Assembly: GCF_003852705.1 (NCBI RefSeq)
Contig: NZ_REFA01000011.1
Coordinates: 23,184-87,183 of the forward strand
Reading direction: 5' to 3'
DNA: 64,000 nucleotides
Source of the DNA: Amniculibacterium aquaticum
GTDB taxonomy: Bacteria; Bacteroidota; Bacteroidia; Flavobacteriales; Weeksellaceae
Positions within the stretch are counted from its first letter, which is position 1; each line of letters starts with the position of its first letter. Below are positions 42,198 through 50,942 of this stretch, piece by piece. The notes below the pieces were generated by a model. It did not search any database. It was not told where the DNA came from and saw nothing but the letters and a program-made list of their open reading frames with translations. The position numbers were made by a program, and so were the translations under genes.

Positions 42198-44060
42198 TTA
42201 TCGTCCAAGATAGATTAATAATACATTGATATCAGCCGGTGAAACTCCAGATATTCTGGAAGCCTGTGCTATTGTTGAAGGTTTTATCTTGATGAATTTT
42301 TGTTGAGCTTCTGCAGATAAAGATTGAACCTTTTTGAAATCAAAATTTTCTGGAATTCTAATGGTTTCCATTCTATGAAGTTTAGCAACATTTTCTTTTT
42401 CCTTTTCGATATATCCTTTGTATTTTATGTTGATTTCGGCTTGCTCAATCTGTTCTTCATTGTATTTTTCCAATTCATTTTTAATGCTTTCTAATGCGGA
42501 AAGTTTATCCAGATTGATATTCGGTCTGGTTAAAAATTGTGCAGCTCTATATGCTTGATCAACAGGATTACTTTCGTTTTCTTCTAAGATAGGGTTGATC
42601 ACAGAAGGTTTTAAAGAAAGTTCTCTTAGATAAGTTTCAAGTTCAGAACTTTTTTGGATTTTCTCTTCAACTTTTCTTAATCTAAGATCGTTTGCAAGAC
42701 CTAAATTATGCGATTTTTCAGTTAAACGGATATCTGCATTGTCTTGACGAAGAAGTAGTCTGTATTCGGCTCTAGAAGTGAACATTCTGTACGGTTCTTC
42801 TGTACCTTTAGTGATTAAATCATCGATAAGTACACCAATGTAAGCTTCGTCCCTGCTTAAAATAAATTCGTCTTTAGAATGCACTTTTTGATGCGCGTTG
42901 ATCCCTGCTATCAATCCTTGTCCTGCTGCTTCTTCATAACCTGTAGTTCCGTTGATTTGTCCCGCAAAATACAGGTTTTCTATCAATTTTGTTTCCAGTG
43001 TATGCTTCAGTTGAGTAGGTGGGAAATAATCGTATTCTATGGCGTAACCCGGTCGGAAAACTTTTACATTTTCAAATCCAGGAATGTGTTTCATGGCTTT
43101 TACTTGTATGTCTTCTGGTAGAGATGAACTGAATCCGTTTACATAGATTTCTATGGTATTCCAACCTTCTGGTTCAACAAAAAGTTGATGTCTATTTCTT
43201 TCTGCAAAACGATTGATTTTATCCTCAATACTTGGGCAATATCTTGGACCAATACTTTGGATGGTACCATTAAACATAGGGCTTTTTTCAAAACCTTCTC
43301 TTAGAATATCGTGTACAGTTTCGTTGGTATAGGTTATGTAACAACTTTTTTGTTTGGTAAGCTTTGGGGTATCTAGATAGGAGAATTTTTGTGGGTTTTC
43401 ATCGCCTTTTTGTTCTTCCATTTTTGAATAGTCCAAACTTCTTCCGTCAATTCTTGCAGGAGTTCCTGTCTTCATTCTACCGGCATCGAAACCCAAACTA
43501 GTTAATTGTTCTGTGATACCAAAAGCTCTGGGTTCTCCCATTCTACCACCACCCAGTTGTTTGTCTCCAACATGGATCAGTCCGTTAAGAAAAGTACCGT
43601 TTGTAAGTATGACAGACTTTCCTTTTATTTTAATACCAAGTGAAGTGATAACCCCTGTTACTTTGTTATTTTCAACGATTATGTTTTTAACCATGTCTTG
43701 AAAAAAGTCGAGATTCATGGTTTTTTCTAATGTTAATCTCCATTTTTCAGCAAAAAGCATTCTGTCGTTTTGTGTTCTTGGAGACCACATGGCTGGACCT
43801 TTGGATAGATTGAGCATTTTGAATTGAATGGCAGATTCGTCTGAAACAATTCCAGAATATCCGCCTAATGCATCAATTTCTCTTACTATTTGTCCTTTTG
43901 CAATTCCGCCCATAGCAGGGTTGCAACTCATCTGACCGATGGTTTGCATGTTCATGGTAATTAATAAAGTTTTTGATCCTAAGTTAGCTGCTGCAGCTGC
44001 TGCTTCGCAACCTGCATGACCACCACCTACGACAATAACATCATATATATCACTTATCAT
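42198..44060 (-). CDS. mnmG: tRNA uridine-5-carboxymethylaminomethyl modification enzyme MnmG (GidA)
   Basis: MnmG works with MnmE to install cmnm5 on the wobble uridine of several tRNAs. The 620 residues carry the FAD motif GGGHAG (12-17), the signature MSCNPAMGGIAKGQIVREIDALGG, and the second GidA signature GQINGTTGYEEAAGQGLIAGINA. The helical C-terminal domain ends GVSPADINVLLIYLGR. Perfect parS sites lie 8 bp after its stop and 43 bp before its start. In many bacteria this gene is near the origin. Confidence 0.97.
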   Translation of the reverse strand: MISDIYDVIVVGGGHAGCEAAAAAANLGSKTLLITMNMQTIGQMSCNPAMGGIAKGQIVREIDALGGYSGIVSDESAIQFKMLNLSKGPAMWSPRTQNDRMLFAEKWRLTLEKTMNLDFFQDMVKNIIVENNKVTGVITSLGIKIKGKSVILTNGTFLNGLIHVGDKQLGGGRMGEPRAFGITEQLTSLGFDAGRMKTGTPARIDGRSLDYSKMEEQKGDENPQKFSYLDTPKLTKQKSCYITYTNETVHDILREGFEKSPMFNGTIQSIGPRYCPSIEDKINRFAERNRHQLFVEPEGWNTIEIYVNGFSSSLPEDIQVKAMKHIPGFENVKVFRPGYAIEYDYFPPTQLKHTLETKLIENLYFAGQINGTTGYEEAAGQGLIAGINAHQKVHSKDEFILSRDEAYIGVLIDDLITKGTEEPYRMFTSRAEYRLLLRQDNADIRLTEKSHNLGLANDLRLRKVEEKIQKSSELETYLRELSLKPSVINPILEENESNPVDQAYRAAQFLTRPNINLDKLSALESIKNELEKYNEEQIEQAEINIKYKGYIEKEKENVAKLHRMETIRIPENFDFKKVQSLSAEAQQKFIKIKPSTIAQASRISGVSPADINVLLIYLGR

Positions 44061-44102
44061 TTTTTTTGATTTTTATATTTTTAAAAGAAGAATTTTATAA
44101 AA

Positions 44103-44118
44103 TGTTTCACGTGAAACA
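44103..44118. promoter_or_regulatory. parS: parS site 2 (ParB binding palindrome)
   Basis: A second perfect TGTTTCACGTGAAACA, 1928 bp from site 1, between ybeY and mnmG. The flanking bases (A before, TTTT after) are also the same as at site 1. Confidence 0.93.
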
Positions 44119-44125
44119 TTTTGTT

Positions 44126-44536
44126 TTATTTTAATAATTTCAAATAATAATCTTCTTTATATCGCATTAGCTTTTCCTCTTCTTCCGTTTTGTCTTTGTA
44201 ACCGCACAAGTGCAATAAGCCATGCGCAAGCACCCGATGTAGTTCGTTTTCGAAGCTTTTGTTGTGTTGATTGGCATTGTCAATAATGCGCTGCAAAGAT
44301 ACGAAAATATCACCCGATATGGTTTTTCCTTTTACATAATCAAAGGTAATGATGTCCGTATAATAATCGTGATTCAAATAATCTTGATTGACTTTTAACA
44401 AATAGTTGTCATCGCAAAAAATGTAATTAAGAGTACCTATTTTTTTAGATTCATGAAGAATTAGATCTTCTAACCAAGAGGTTGTTTTTGATGCGAAATC
44501 TATAGTTTCAATATTTTCAAAATGGTAGTGTATCAT
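44126..44536 (-). CDS. ybeY: rRNA maturation endoribonuclease YbeY
   Basis: YbeY is a zinc-dependent endonuclease in 16S rRNA 3'-end maturation and ribosome quality control. The 136-residue protein begins MIHYHFENI and has the core ISGDIFVSL and the metal motif HRVLAHGLLHLCGYKDK (H-x3-H-x4-H pattern, plus GYKDK where many homologs have GyDH). The ATG at 44536 is preferred over a frame extension to 44566, which would run back into the phospholipase gene. Confidence 0.92.
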   Translation of the reverse strand: MIHYHFENIETIDFASKTTSWLEDLILHESKKIGTLNYIFCDDNYLLKVNQDYLNHDYYTDIITFDYVKGKTISGDIFVSLQRIIDNANQHNKSFENELHRVLAHGLLHLCGYKDKTEEEEKLMRYKEDYYLKLLK

Positions 44537-44540
44537 AATT

Positions 44541-46703
44541 TTAAAACCAATGTCCCAATATGACATTGAATATTTTTTTATTAAATTTTGAGTCTGTACT
44601 GTAGTTCAATTTAATTTGTCCAAAAGGGGATTTGTAACCTGCGGTTATTCCTAATCCATATTTTTTAACGGTAAAAAGTTCTTTAATATTGATTGTAAAA
44701 AATGGATTTGCAAAATCAAAATTCGTACTCAGATAGAATTTTTTATTGTAATTTCCTTCTAAAATTACGGATGTAGAAAGTAAATTTTGTGAACTTTCTT
44801 CACCAAAATTGTTGCCACTAAATGCTATAAAATTTCCTAAATTTTGCTCGAACAAGCCACCAAATCTATAGGTGTAAAAATAGGGTATTTGGTTGCCAAT
44901 ACTGAAACCACCAAACATGTTCATTCTGTAGGTCAAATATTTTTTTAAAGGAATATTGATGGTGGCGTTAATTTTTGCCTGAAGTGAATTTTTTTCTAAT
45001 GTAGAATTCAAGACATCTAAAACTTTTCCTTCTGCATTAAGATAAAAACCACGAGTAGGAAACTCTTTATCGTCCTGTGTGTCCGTTTTTATGAATAGAT
45101 AAGGATTAAGATAGGTTTTGTCCAATTGTAATGTTTTTGCAATGTTTTTGGACTGGAAATAGTCTAAACTTATACCACCACCAATAGCAAATTTATCTCT
45201 CCAAATGGATTGCAAATACGCTTCATTTCTAAACCAATTCCAGGTCTCGACAGGATCTCCATAGGTATTGTTTAGGTTGAATGACATTCCTGAAGAATAA
45301 ATTCCGAATCCTGGAATGTATCCGTTATCAATAAAATAATTGTAATAGTATCTCGGTTTGTCGCCAATTACCACATCCAAAGTAATGGTAGAATTTCTGA
45401 AAATAAGTCTTTTTATGGTCGCATTCATCAACAATCCGGTATGAAAAATTTCATCATAATGAAGCCCAAATTTCAGATAAAATCGTGTATCGTTTTCTGT
45501 AACATTTAATTTTAAAACTTTTTTATCCTCAACATCATTGATTTCATAGGATATCAAATCATAATTATTGGTAGCATACAACTTTTCTATCATCCGGTTG
45601 ATGCTGCCATAGGTCTGCATGGATGGTGTTTTTAGACCCAATTTACCTCGGACATAGGATGTGTTAAAAATATTGTTGTTTTCCAATGCCAAGCTGTCTA
45701 TTTTATACACCGATGAGTAAATGTTGCTATAACTTGCTTTGGTATCTTTATTAATTTTTTTAGGAAGTTTTTCTAGAATATTGATGTAATCCAAAGCTGC
45801 TTCTGATCCCAGTTCAATAATTTTTTTCTTGTCATTATAGCTTGTAGCTGTTAGTCCTTCCAAATTGGGTTTGATGTTGATATCGGTATATTGATACTGG
45901 TTTTTGGTTTCTTTTTGAATGTTAAAGTCGATAACTTGATTGAGAATATCTACAGCAGAATTTAGATTTTTAGAATCGGCCAAACCTTGATTTAGATCTA
46001 CGCCAATTACAACATCCATACCTTTATCTTTTAATGGTTTTGACGGATAATTTACAGTAATGGCACCGTCTATGTACAAAGAATCTCCAACTTTAACAGG
46101 ATCTATTAAACCGGGAAAGGCAGTGCTTGCCATAATGGAATTGACCAAATCTCCATTTTCAAATATTTTCTTTTTACCATTTTCTAGATTGGTTGCAATG
46201 CATAAAAAAGGAATTTGAAGTTTGGAAAAATCGTTGACATTGGACACATTTTTAAACAATTCTTTTAGGAAATATATATTTTTTTGTCCCTTAGAATAGG
46301 CTTTAGGTAGAAAATTAATTTTACCATTTTTTATAGGAATATTCAGTATGTATTTGTCTGTGGCTTTATTAAAAAAAGTAGATTCTTTTCTGTTTTTTTT
46401 ATTGGCTAAAATGGAGTAGAAGTCGATTTCTTTTACCATTTTTTCTATTTCTTTACCCGAATATCCGGAGGCATACAAACCACCAATTATGGCTCCCATA
46501 CTGGTGCCAGAGATGTAATCTACCTTTACACCCAAAGAGTCCAAAACTTTCAGTACCCCAACATGGGCAAAGCCTTTAGCACCACCACCCGAGAGGGAAA
46601 GTCCTATTTTGGCATTTTCAGGAACGACGAAGTCCTTTTTTACCTGAGATTGTAAAAAAGTATAGAGAAAAAATAAGATGAATAAAACCGCTTTTTTTGT
46701 CAT
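44541..46703 (-). CDS. Patatin-like phospholipase with C-terminal outer-membrane barrel
   Basis: The 720-residue protein has a signal peptide (to about SQ, 20) and a patatin domain at about 32-225: oxyanion loop GGGAKG (39-44), nucleophile Ser68 in GTSMG and Asp212 in DGA. A POTRA-like region follows near 340-410, then a BamA/Omp85-type barrel in the C-terminal half. This resembles type Vd autotransporter lipases such as PlpD. Its ATG shares a base with the murF-alr stop (TAATG), so it is coupled to that gene. Confidence 0.9.
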   Translation of the reverse strand: MTKKAVLFILFFLYTFLQSQVKKDFVVPENAKIGLSLSGGGAKGFAHVGVLKVLDSLGVKVDYISGTSMGAIIGGLYASGYSGKEIEKMVKEIDFYSILANKKNRKESTFFNKATDKYILNIPIKNGKINFLPKAYSKGQKNIYFLKELFKNVSNVNDFSKLQIPFLCIATNLENGKKKIFENGDLVNSIMASTAFPGLIDPVKVGDSLYIDGAITVNYPSKPLKDKGMDVVIGVDLNQGLADSKNLNSAVDILNQVIDFNIQKETKNQYQYTDINIKPNLEGLTATSYNDKKKIIELGSEAALDYINILEKLPKKINKDTKASYSNIYSSVYKIDSLALENNNIFNTSYVRGKLGLKTPSMQTYGSINRMIEKLYATNNYDLISYEINDVEDKKVLKLNVTENDTRFYLKFGLHYDEIFHTGLLMNATIKRLIFRNSTITLDVVIGDKPRYYYNYFIDNGYIPGFGIYSSGMSFNLNNTYGDPVETWNWFRNEAYLQSIWRDKFAIGGGISLDYFQSKNIAKTLQLDKTYLNPYLFIKTDTQDDKEFPTRGFYLNAEGKVLDVLNSTLEKNSLQAKINATINIPLKKYLTYRMNMFGGFSIGNQIPYFYTYRFGGLFEQNLGNFIAFSGNNFGEESSQNLLSTSVILEGNYNKKFYLSTNFDFANPFFTINIKELFTVKKYGLGITAGYKSPFGQIKLNYSTDSKFNKKIFNVILGHWF

Positions 46704-49150
46704 TAATTCTTAATATAAACTCTTTTTACCCTTCTCGAAATGGAAGTTAATACTTCATAAGGAATGGTTTTACAATATTCCGAAAATTTTTCAAGATTAG
46801 GATTTCCATTAAAAATACACACTTCATCGCCTTCTTTGGCGTTGGACTGGCTTACATCTACCATCAACATATCCATACATACATTACCAACAATGGGGTA
46901 TATTTTTCCGTTTATCCCTACAGATCCCACTTTATTTCCTATGGATCTCGGTATTCCGTCGGCATAACCCACAGGGATGGTGGCTATTTTTGTAAGATTT
47001 TCCGTTTTATAATTTCTGTTGTATCCTACAGATTCTAAAGCCTCAACTTCGGAAATTTGAGAAATAACCGTTTTAAAACTTACAGTTCTTTGAAGCTTTT
47101 TACTCATTTCTTCATCTCCTGATATCCCGAGCATCCCAATTCCTATCCTTACCATGTCGAATTGATATTTGTGGTAATTATTGATTCCAGCAGAATTAAG
47201 AATGTGTCGAATGGGTTGATAGTTCAATCCTTTTATTAGAGCCGATGAAACACGATCAAAAGTTGAAATTTGTTTCAGGGTAAAATCTTTTTCTGATGGA
47301 ATGTCCGATGATGAAAGATGGCTGAATATGCTTTTAACTTTCAGATTCATGCTACCAAGTTTCCCCACAAGCTCTTCAATTTCACGCTCCTTGAAACCCA
47401 ATCGGTGCATACCGGTTTCCAGCTTGATGTGTATCGGATATTTGCCTTCCAAACCTTTATTTTTAAGCTGCTCGTAAAATAAATCCAAAACTCGGAAGCT
47501 ATAAATTTCGGGTTCCAAATTATAGTCAATAACCGATTGATAACTGTGTTGCTCGGGATTCATCACGATTATAGGTGTGGTAATTCCATTTTTCCTCAAA
47601 TCAACTCCTTCATCGGCAAAAGCCACACCAAGATAGTCGATGTGGTGATGTTGCAAAAACTCAGCAATCTCATATCCACCTAATCCATACGAGTAGGCTT
47701 TTACCATTGCCATCATTTTGGTTTCTGGTTTTAGAAGCGCTTTGTGAACATTGATGTTGTGAAGGATAGCGTTCAGATTAACTTCCAATACCGTATCGTG
47801 TTTTTGCAATTCCAGGTGGAATTTTATTTTTTCTATTTCAAATTTTCTAGCTCCTTTTAGTAAGATTAATGAATTTGAAATTTGGTTGATTTCTTGGCTA
47901 ACAAGTAGTTTTTCTGTACTATCAAAAGAATAAGTTTCGGTATTGAATTCATTTTCAAGCTTCCTTATTTCTTTTCCTATCAAAAATAATTGGTCAAAAT
48001 TTTGTTCGTTGGTCAGTTTTACCACCTCAGAATAAAGATTTTCTGTATTTTTACCTTCCACGAAATCCGTAAGAACCAATACTTTACGATCTTTTTTATA
48101 TTCTTTTATAAATTGATAAGCAATAATTAACGAGTCCAAATCCAGATTGAATGAATCGTTGATCAAGGTATTGTTTCGTACGCCTTCTACACTTTCCAAT
48201 CGCATTTCTACGGATTTCAGAACATTTATCTTATCAACAACCGTGTGGTAATCGTAGTTTAAATGACAAAGAACGGCAATAACTGCCAAGGCATTGGTTA
48301 AGGTTGCGGAGTCTCTTTTGCTAACCGGAAGGATAAAAGAGTCGTTAAAACATTGTATGATTAAATCTTCATTTTTATTGTTCCAATCGTTTTGTATGCG
48401 AATGTTGTTGTTGGAATTTAATCCAAAAGAAATTAGATTTTTATGGGAATAGTGTTGCTGTATTAATTCGTTTACCAAAGCGTGATCTCCGTTGTAGATG
48501 ATGGTTTCTGAATTCTTAAACAATAGAAGTTTTTCCAAGATCAGTTCTTTTTCATCATCAAAATGAGCGGCATGGGCAGAACCGATGTGGGTAAGAACTC
48601 CAATTTTTGGAGAAAAAACATGTTCCAATTTTTCCATTTCTCCTTTTTTTGAAATTCCGGCTTCAAAAATTCCAATTTCATGGTCTTTGGAAATGTCCAA
48701 CAACGATAGAGGCAATCCCAACTGAGAGTTGAAACTCTTGGGACTTTTTACGGCTTTGTAGTCGTTCATCAGACTTTGATACAGCCATTCCTTAACAATG
48801 GTTTTTCCGTTGCTCCCGGTAACACCAATCGATATCAATTCTGTAAATTGTTTGAAATGGAATTCTGCTAATTTTTGTAAAAAAGAGATTCCATCTTTTA
48901 CAATAATCCAAGTTATGCCTTCGGAATTTTGTGTAATTCTCTCGGCTATAATAATTTTTACTCCTTTATCAATAACCGATGAAATGTATTTTTCACCAGA
49001 ATTTTTCTTGGTATTGATGGCAATAAATGCCGTATTTTGGGTGGAGTAGATGTTTCTACTGTCAAAAGCGATTTTACGGATATGCAAGTTTTCATCACCA
49101 ATCAACTCGGATTGTGTGATGTATGCAATATCTCTGGTCGTGTAATTCAT
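46703..49150 (-). CDS. Bifunctional MurF-type ligase/alanine racemase
   Basis: The 815-residue fusion joins a Mur ligase domain (P-loop TGSNGKT, 111-117) to a complete alanine racemase with PLP lysine Lys484 in AMVKAYSYGLGG and the C-terminal racemase barrel. Such murF-alr fusions are characteristic of Bacteroidetes. It supplies D-Ala for D-Ala-D-Ala. The ligase half looks divergent from canonical MurF in the central domain, so its ligase activity is less sure than racemase activity. tdk ends just before its start. Confidence 0.94.
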   Translation of the reverse strand: MNYTTRDIAYITQSELIGDENLHIRKIAFDSRNIYSTQNTAFIAINTKKNSGEKYISSVIDKGVKIIIAERITQNSEGITWIIVKDGISFLQKLAEFHFKQFTELISIGVTGSNGKTIVKEWLYQSLMNDYKAVKSPKSFNSQLGLPLSLLDISKDHEIGIFEAGISKKGEMEKLEHVFSPKIGVLTHIGSAHAAHFDDEKELILEKLLLFKNSETIIYNGDHALVNELIQQHYSHKNLISFGLNSNNNIRIQNDWNNKNEDLIIQCFNDSFILPVSKRDSATLTNALAVIAVLCHLNYDYHTVVDKINVLKSVEMRLESVEGVRNNTLINDSFNLDLDSLIIAYQFIKEYKKDRKVLVLTDFVEGKNTENLYSEVVKLTNEQNFDQLFLIGKEIRKLENEFNTETYSFDSTEKLLVSQEINQISNSLILLKGARKFEIEKIKFHLELQKHDTVLEVNLNAILHNINVHKALLKPETKMMAMVKAYSYGLGGYEIAEFLQHHHIDYLGVAFADEGVDLRKNGITTPIIVMNPEQHSYQSVIDYNLEPEIYSFRVLDLFYEQLKNKGLEGKYPIHIKLETGMHRLGFKEREIEELVGKLGSMNLKVKSIFSHLSSSDIPSEKDFTLKQISTFDRVSSALIKGLNYQPIRHILNSAGINNYHKYQFDMVRIGIGMLGISGDEEMSKKLQRTVSFKTVISQISEVEALESVGYNRNYKTENLTKIATIPVGYADGIPRSIGNKVGSVGINGKIYPIVGNVCMDMLMVDVSQSNAKEGDEVCIFNGNPNLEKFSEYCKTIPYEVLTSISRRVKRVYIKN

Positions 49151-49735
49151 TTAGTATTTATTTAGAACTTCATCCACAAAAACCCTTCTACTGACCGCCT
49201 CGTAACTATCGGTTTCTCCCAATTCGACAAGGTTTTCTCCAGAAGTTGTTCTCATAGAATAGTTGGCTAAGTTTCCTGTTTTTCTGCAAATGGCGTGCAC
49301 TTTGGTTACATACTCAGCGGTTGCCATAAGATAAGGCATTGGTCCAAAAGGCCTGCCCAAAAAGTCCATATCCAGTCCTGCAATAACAACTCGTATGCCA
49401 TTATTGGCCAGTTGATTGGCGACATCAGTAATGTTTTCATCAAAAAACTGAGCTTCGTCTATCCCAATGACATCGCATGTGGATCCCAAAAGCAAAATTT
49501 CGTGTGAACTTTCAACAGGAGTACTCAATATTTTGTTGTGATTGTGCGACACCACTTCTACATCATCGTATCGGGTATCAATTTTTGGTTTAAAGATTTC
49601 CACTTTTTGCCCCGCCATTTCTGCACGCCTCAACCTTCGGATCAGCTCTTCGGTCTTCCCGGAAAACATTGATCCACAGATTACTTCCATCCATCCACTT
49701 TGTTTTGCGTGGTTTATTGTATTTTCTAAAAACAT
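49151..49735 (-). CDS. tdk: Thymidine kinase
   Basis: Type II thymidine kinase phosphorylates thymidine for salvage. The 194-residue protein has the P-loop GSMFSGKT (21-28), the Walker B-like IGIDEAQFF (Asp93, Glu94) and the lid-region elements near the C-terminus. Its stop codon abuts the murF-alr start, so the leftward transcript begins here: tdk, murF-alr, phospholipase and perhaps ybeY, mnmG and beyond. Confidence 0.96.
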   Translation of the reverse strand: MFLENTINHAKQSGWMEVICGSMFSGKTEELIRRLRRAEMAGQKVEIFKPKIDTRYDDVEVVSHNHNKILSTPVESSHEILLLGSTCDVIGIDEAQFFDENITDVANQLANNGIRVVIAGLDMDFLGRPFGPMPYLMATAEYVTKVHAICRKTGNLANYSMRTTSGENLVELGETDSYEAVSRRVFVDEVLNKY

Positions 49736-49795
49736 TTATTAAATTAGCCGTAAGAATTAAATTTCAAAATTAAGGAAATTTTAATCAAGTCTATT

Positions 49796-50863
49796 ATGCA
49801 AAACTTAGTTGATATCGAGGAAAAAGTTTTTTTTGAATGCCAAAACATCCTCGAAAGCCTTTCGAAAATTACCAATAGAGACGAGCTATTGCTCAAACAA
49901 GATTTGTTGAACGAACTTACAGAAAGAGTGGCTTTCCTAAAGGTTCTGGATAAAAACAAAGACAGTCTACTATCAAAAACTCAACAAGAAACTCAGCTCA
50001 TCAACGAGACCGAGTTGTACGAAAACGAAATGTTTATCGACGAAAGCGAAGCATTGGATACCGATAACCAAGAGTTGGAAGAGGTTATTTTTAATAATGA
50101 ATTGAATGAAATAAATTCTGAAGAATCCGAAGAAATTGCAGTTGAAACATCTGAAATTTCAAATGAAACCCATGAAGTTTTTGAAGAGGCAGTTGTGGAC
50201 AATCAACCTGAAATACCTGCTGAATCGTTTGAAAATTCAAAGGAAATTTATGAAGAATCGATTAATGATTTGGATGATGAACTTCCTGTTGCCGAACTGA
50301 TGAAAGAAGATGGAGATGATGAAAATCTTAGTATTTCTGATGAAATAAAGGTTGAAACCGATATAAAATCCGAAGATTTGCCCAATAGAGGTAAAATTGT
50401 AGATTACGAAAAAAACGATCCTAAACCATCCGAGAAAACGGTATATCTGGAAAGCGAACCCAAAGCTCCTGAGGATAAAAAAATCAGCCTGACCCAAATA
50501 AAAGGAATGAAAATGATCGAAAGCCTCTTTGACGACGATCCTTTGGAAAGGGTAAACCCACACCATCCAATCCTTGAAAAACCTCTTGTTGAAGCAAAAA
50601 CAACAGTTGAAGAGGTAAAAACCATCGCGACTAAAAAGAAAATAGAATTTCGATTGGACATGAACGATAAGATTGCATTTTCTAAATTTTTATTCGACGG
50701 AAGTCAATCGGAAATGAACGAAACCATCTCCATCCTGAATGGTTTTGATACCCTAGAACAAGCCAAAGAGTATCTTAGCGATTTGTATTACGATAAAAAA
50801 TGGGACAAAGTAGATGACTATGCACAGCGACTTTGGACCTTGGTCGAAAACAAATTTTTATAA
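49796..50863 (+). CDS. Acidic flavobacterial protein of unknown function
   Basis: I do not recognise a named domain. The 355-residue protein has a helical N-terminus (about 1-60), then a long, strongly acidic, low-complexity and probably disordered middle (about 65-215, dominated by E, D, S, N, I). A compact-looking C-terminal domain (about 280-355) has FRLDMNDKIAFSKFLFDGSQSEMNETISILN and ends WTLVENKFL. There is no signal peptide, so it is cytoplasmic. It is divergent from tdk and followed by a terminator, then the MurC-like gene. Confidence 0.75.
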   Translation: MQNLVDIEEKVFFECQNILESLSKITNRDELLLKQDLLNELTERVAFLKVLDKNKDSLLSKTQQETQLINETELYENEMFIDESEALDTDNQELEEVIFNNELNEINSEESEEIAVETSEISNETHEVFEEAVVDNQPEIPAESFENSKEIYEESINDLDDELPVAELMKEDGDDENLSISDEIKVETDIKSEDLPNRGKIVDYEKNDPKPSEKTVYLESEPKAPEDKKISLTQIKGMKMIESLFDDDPLERVNPHHPILEKPLVEAKTTVEEVKTIATKKKIEFRLDMNDKIAFSKFLFDGSQSEMNETISILNGFDTLEQAKEYLSDLYYDKKWDKVDDYAQRLWTLVENKFL

Positions 50864-50866
50864 ACT

Positions 50867-50892
50867 AAAATCCCTGAAAAGGGATTTTTTTT
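50867..50892 (+). terminator. Terminator after the acidic protein gene
   Basis: AAAATCCCT and AGGGATTTT separated by three or four bases, followed by a run of T. Confidence 0.8.
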
Positions 50893-50942
50893 GTTACTTA
50901 GCATCGGATAAATTTCAAATAATTTTTTTGAAAGTACTTTTT

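Noticed and set aside
35995..49735. Gene-strand switch as independent proof of the origin
   Set aside because: Genes on both sides of the AT-rich region are mixed in direction (a leftward block continues from 40.7 to 49.7 kb), and hand counts of G and C in a few lines were uninformative.
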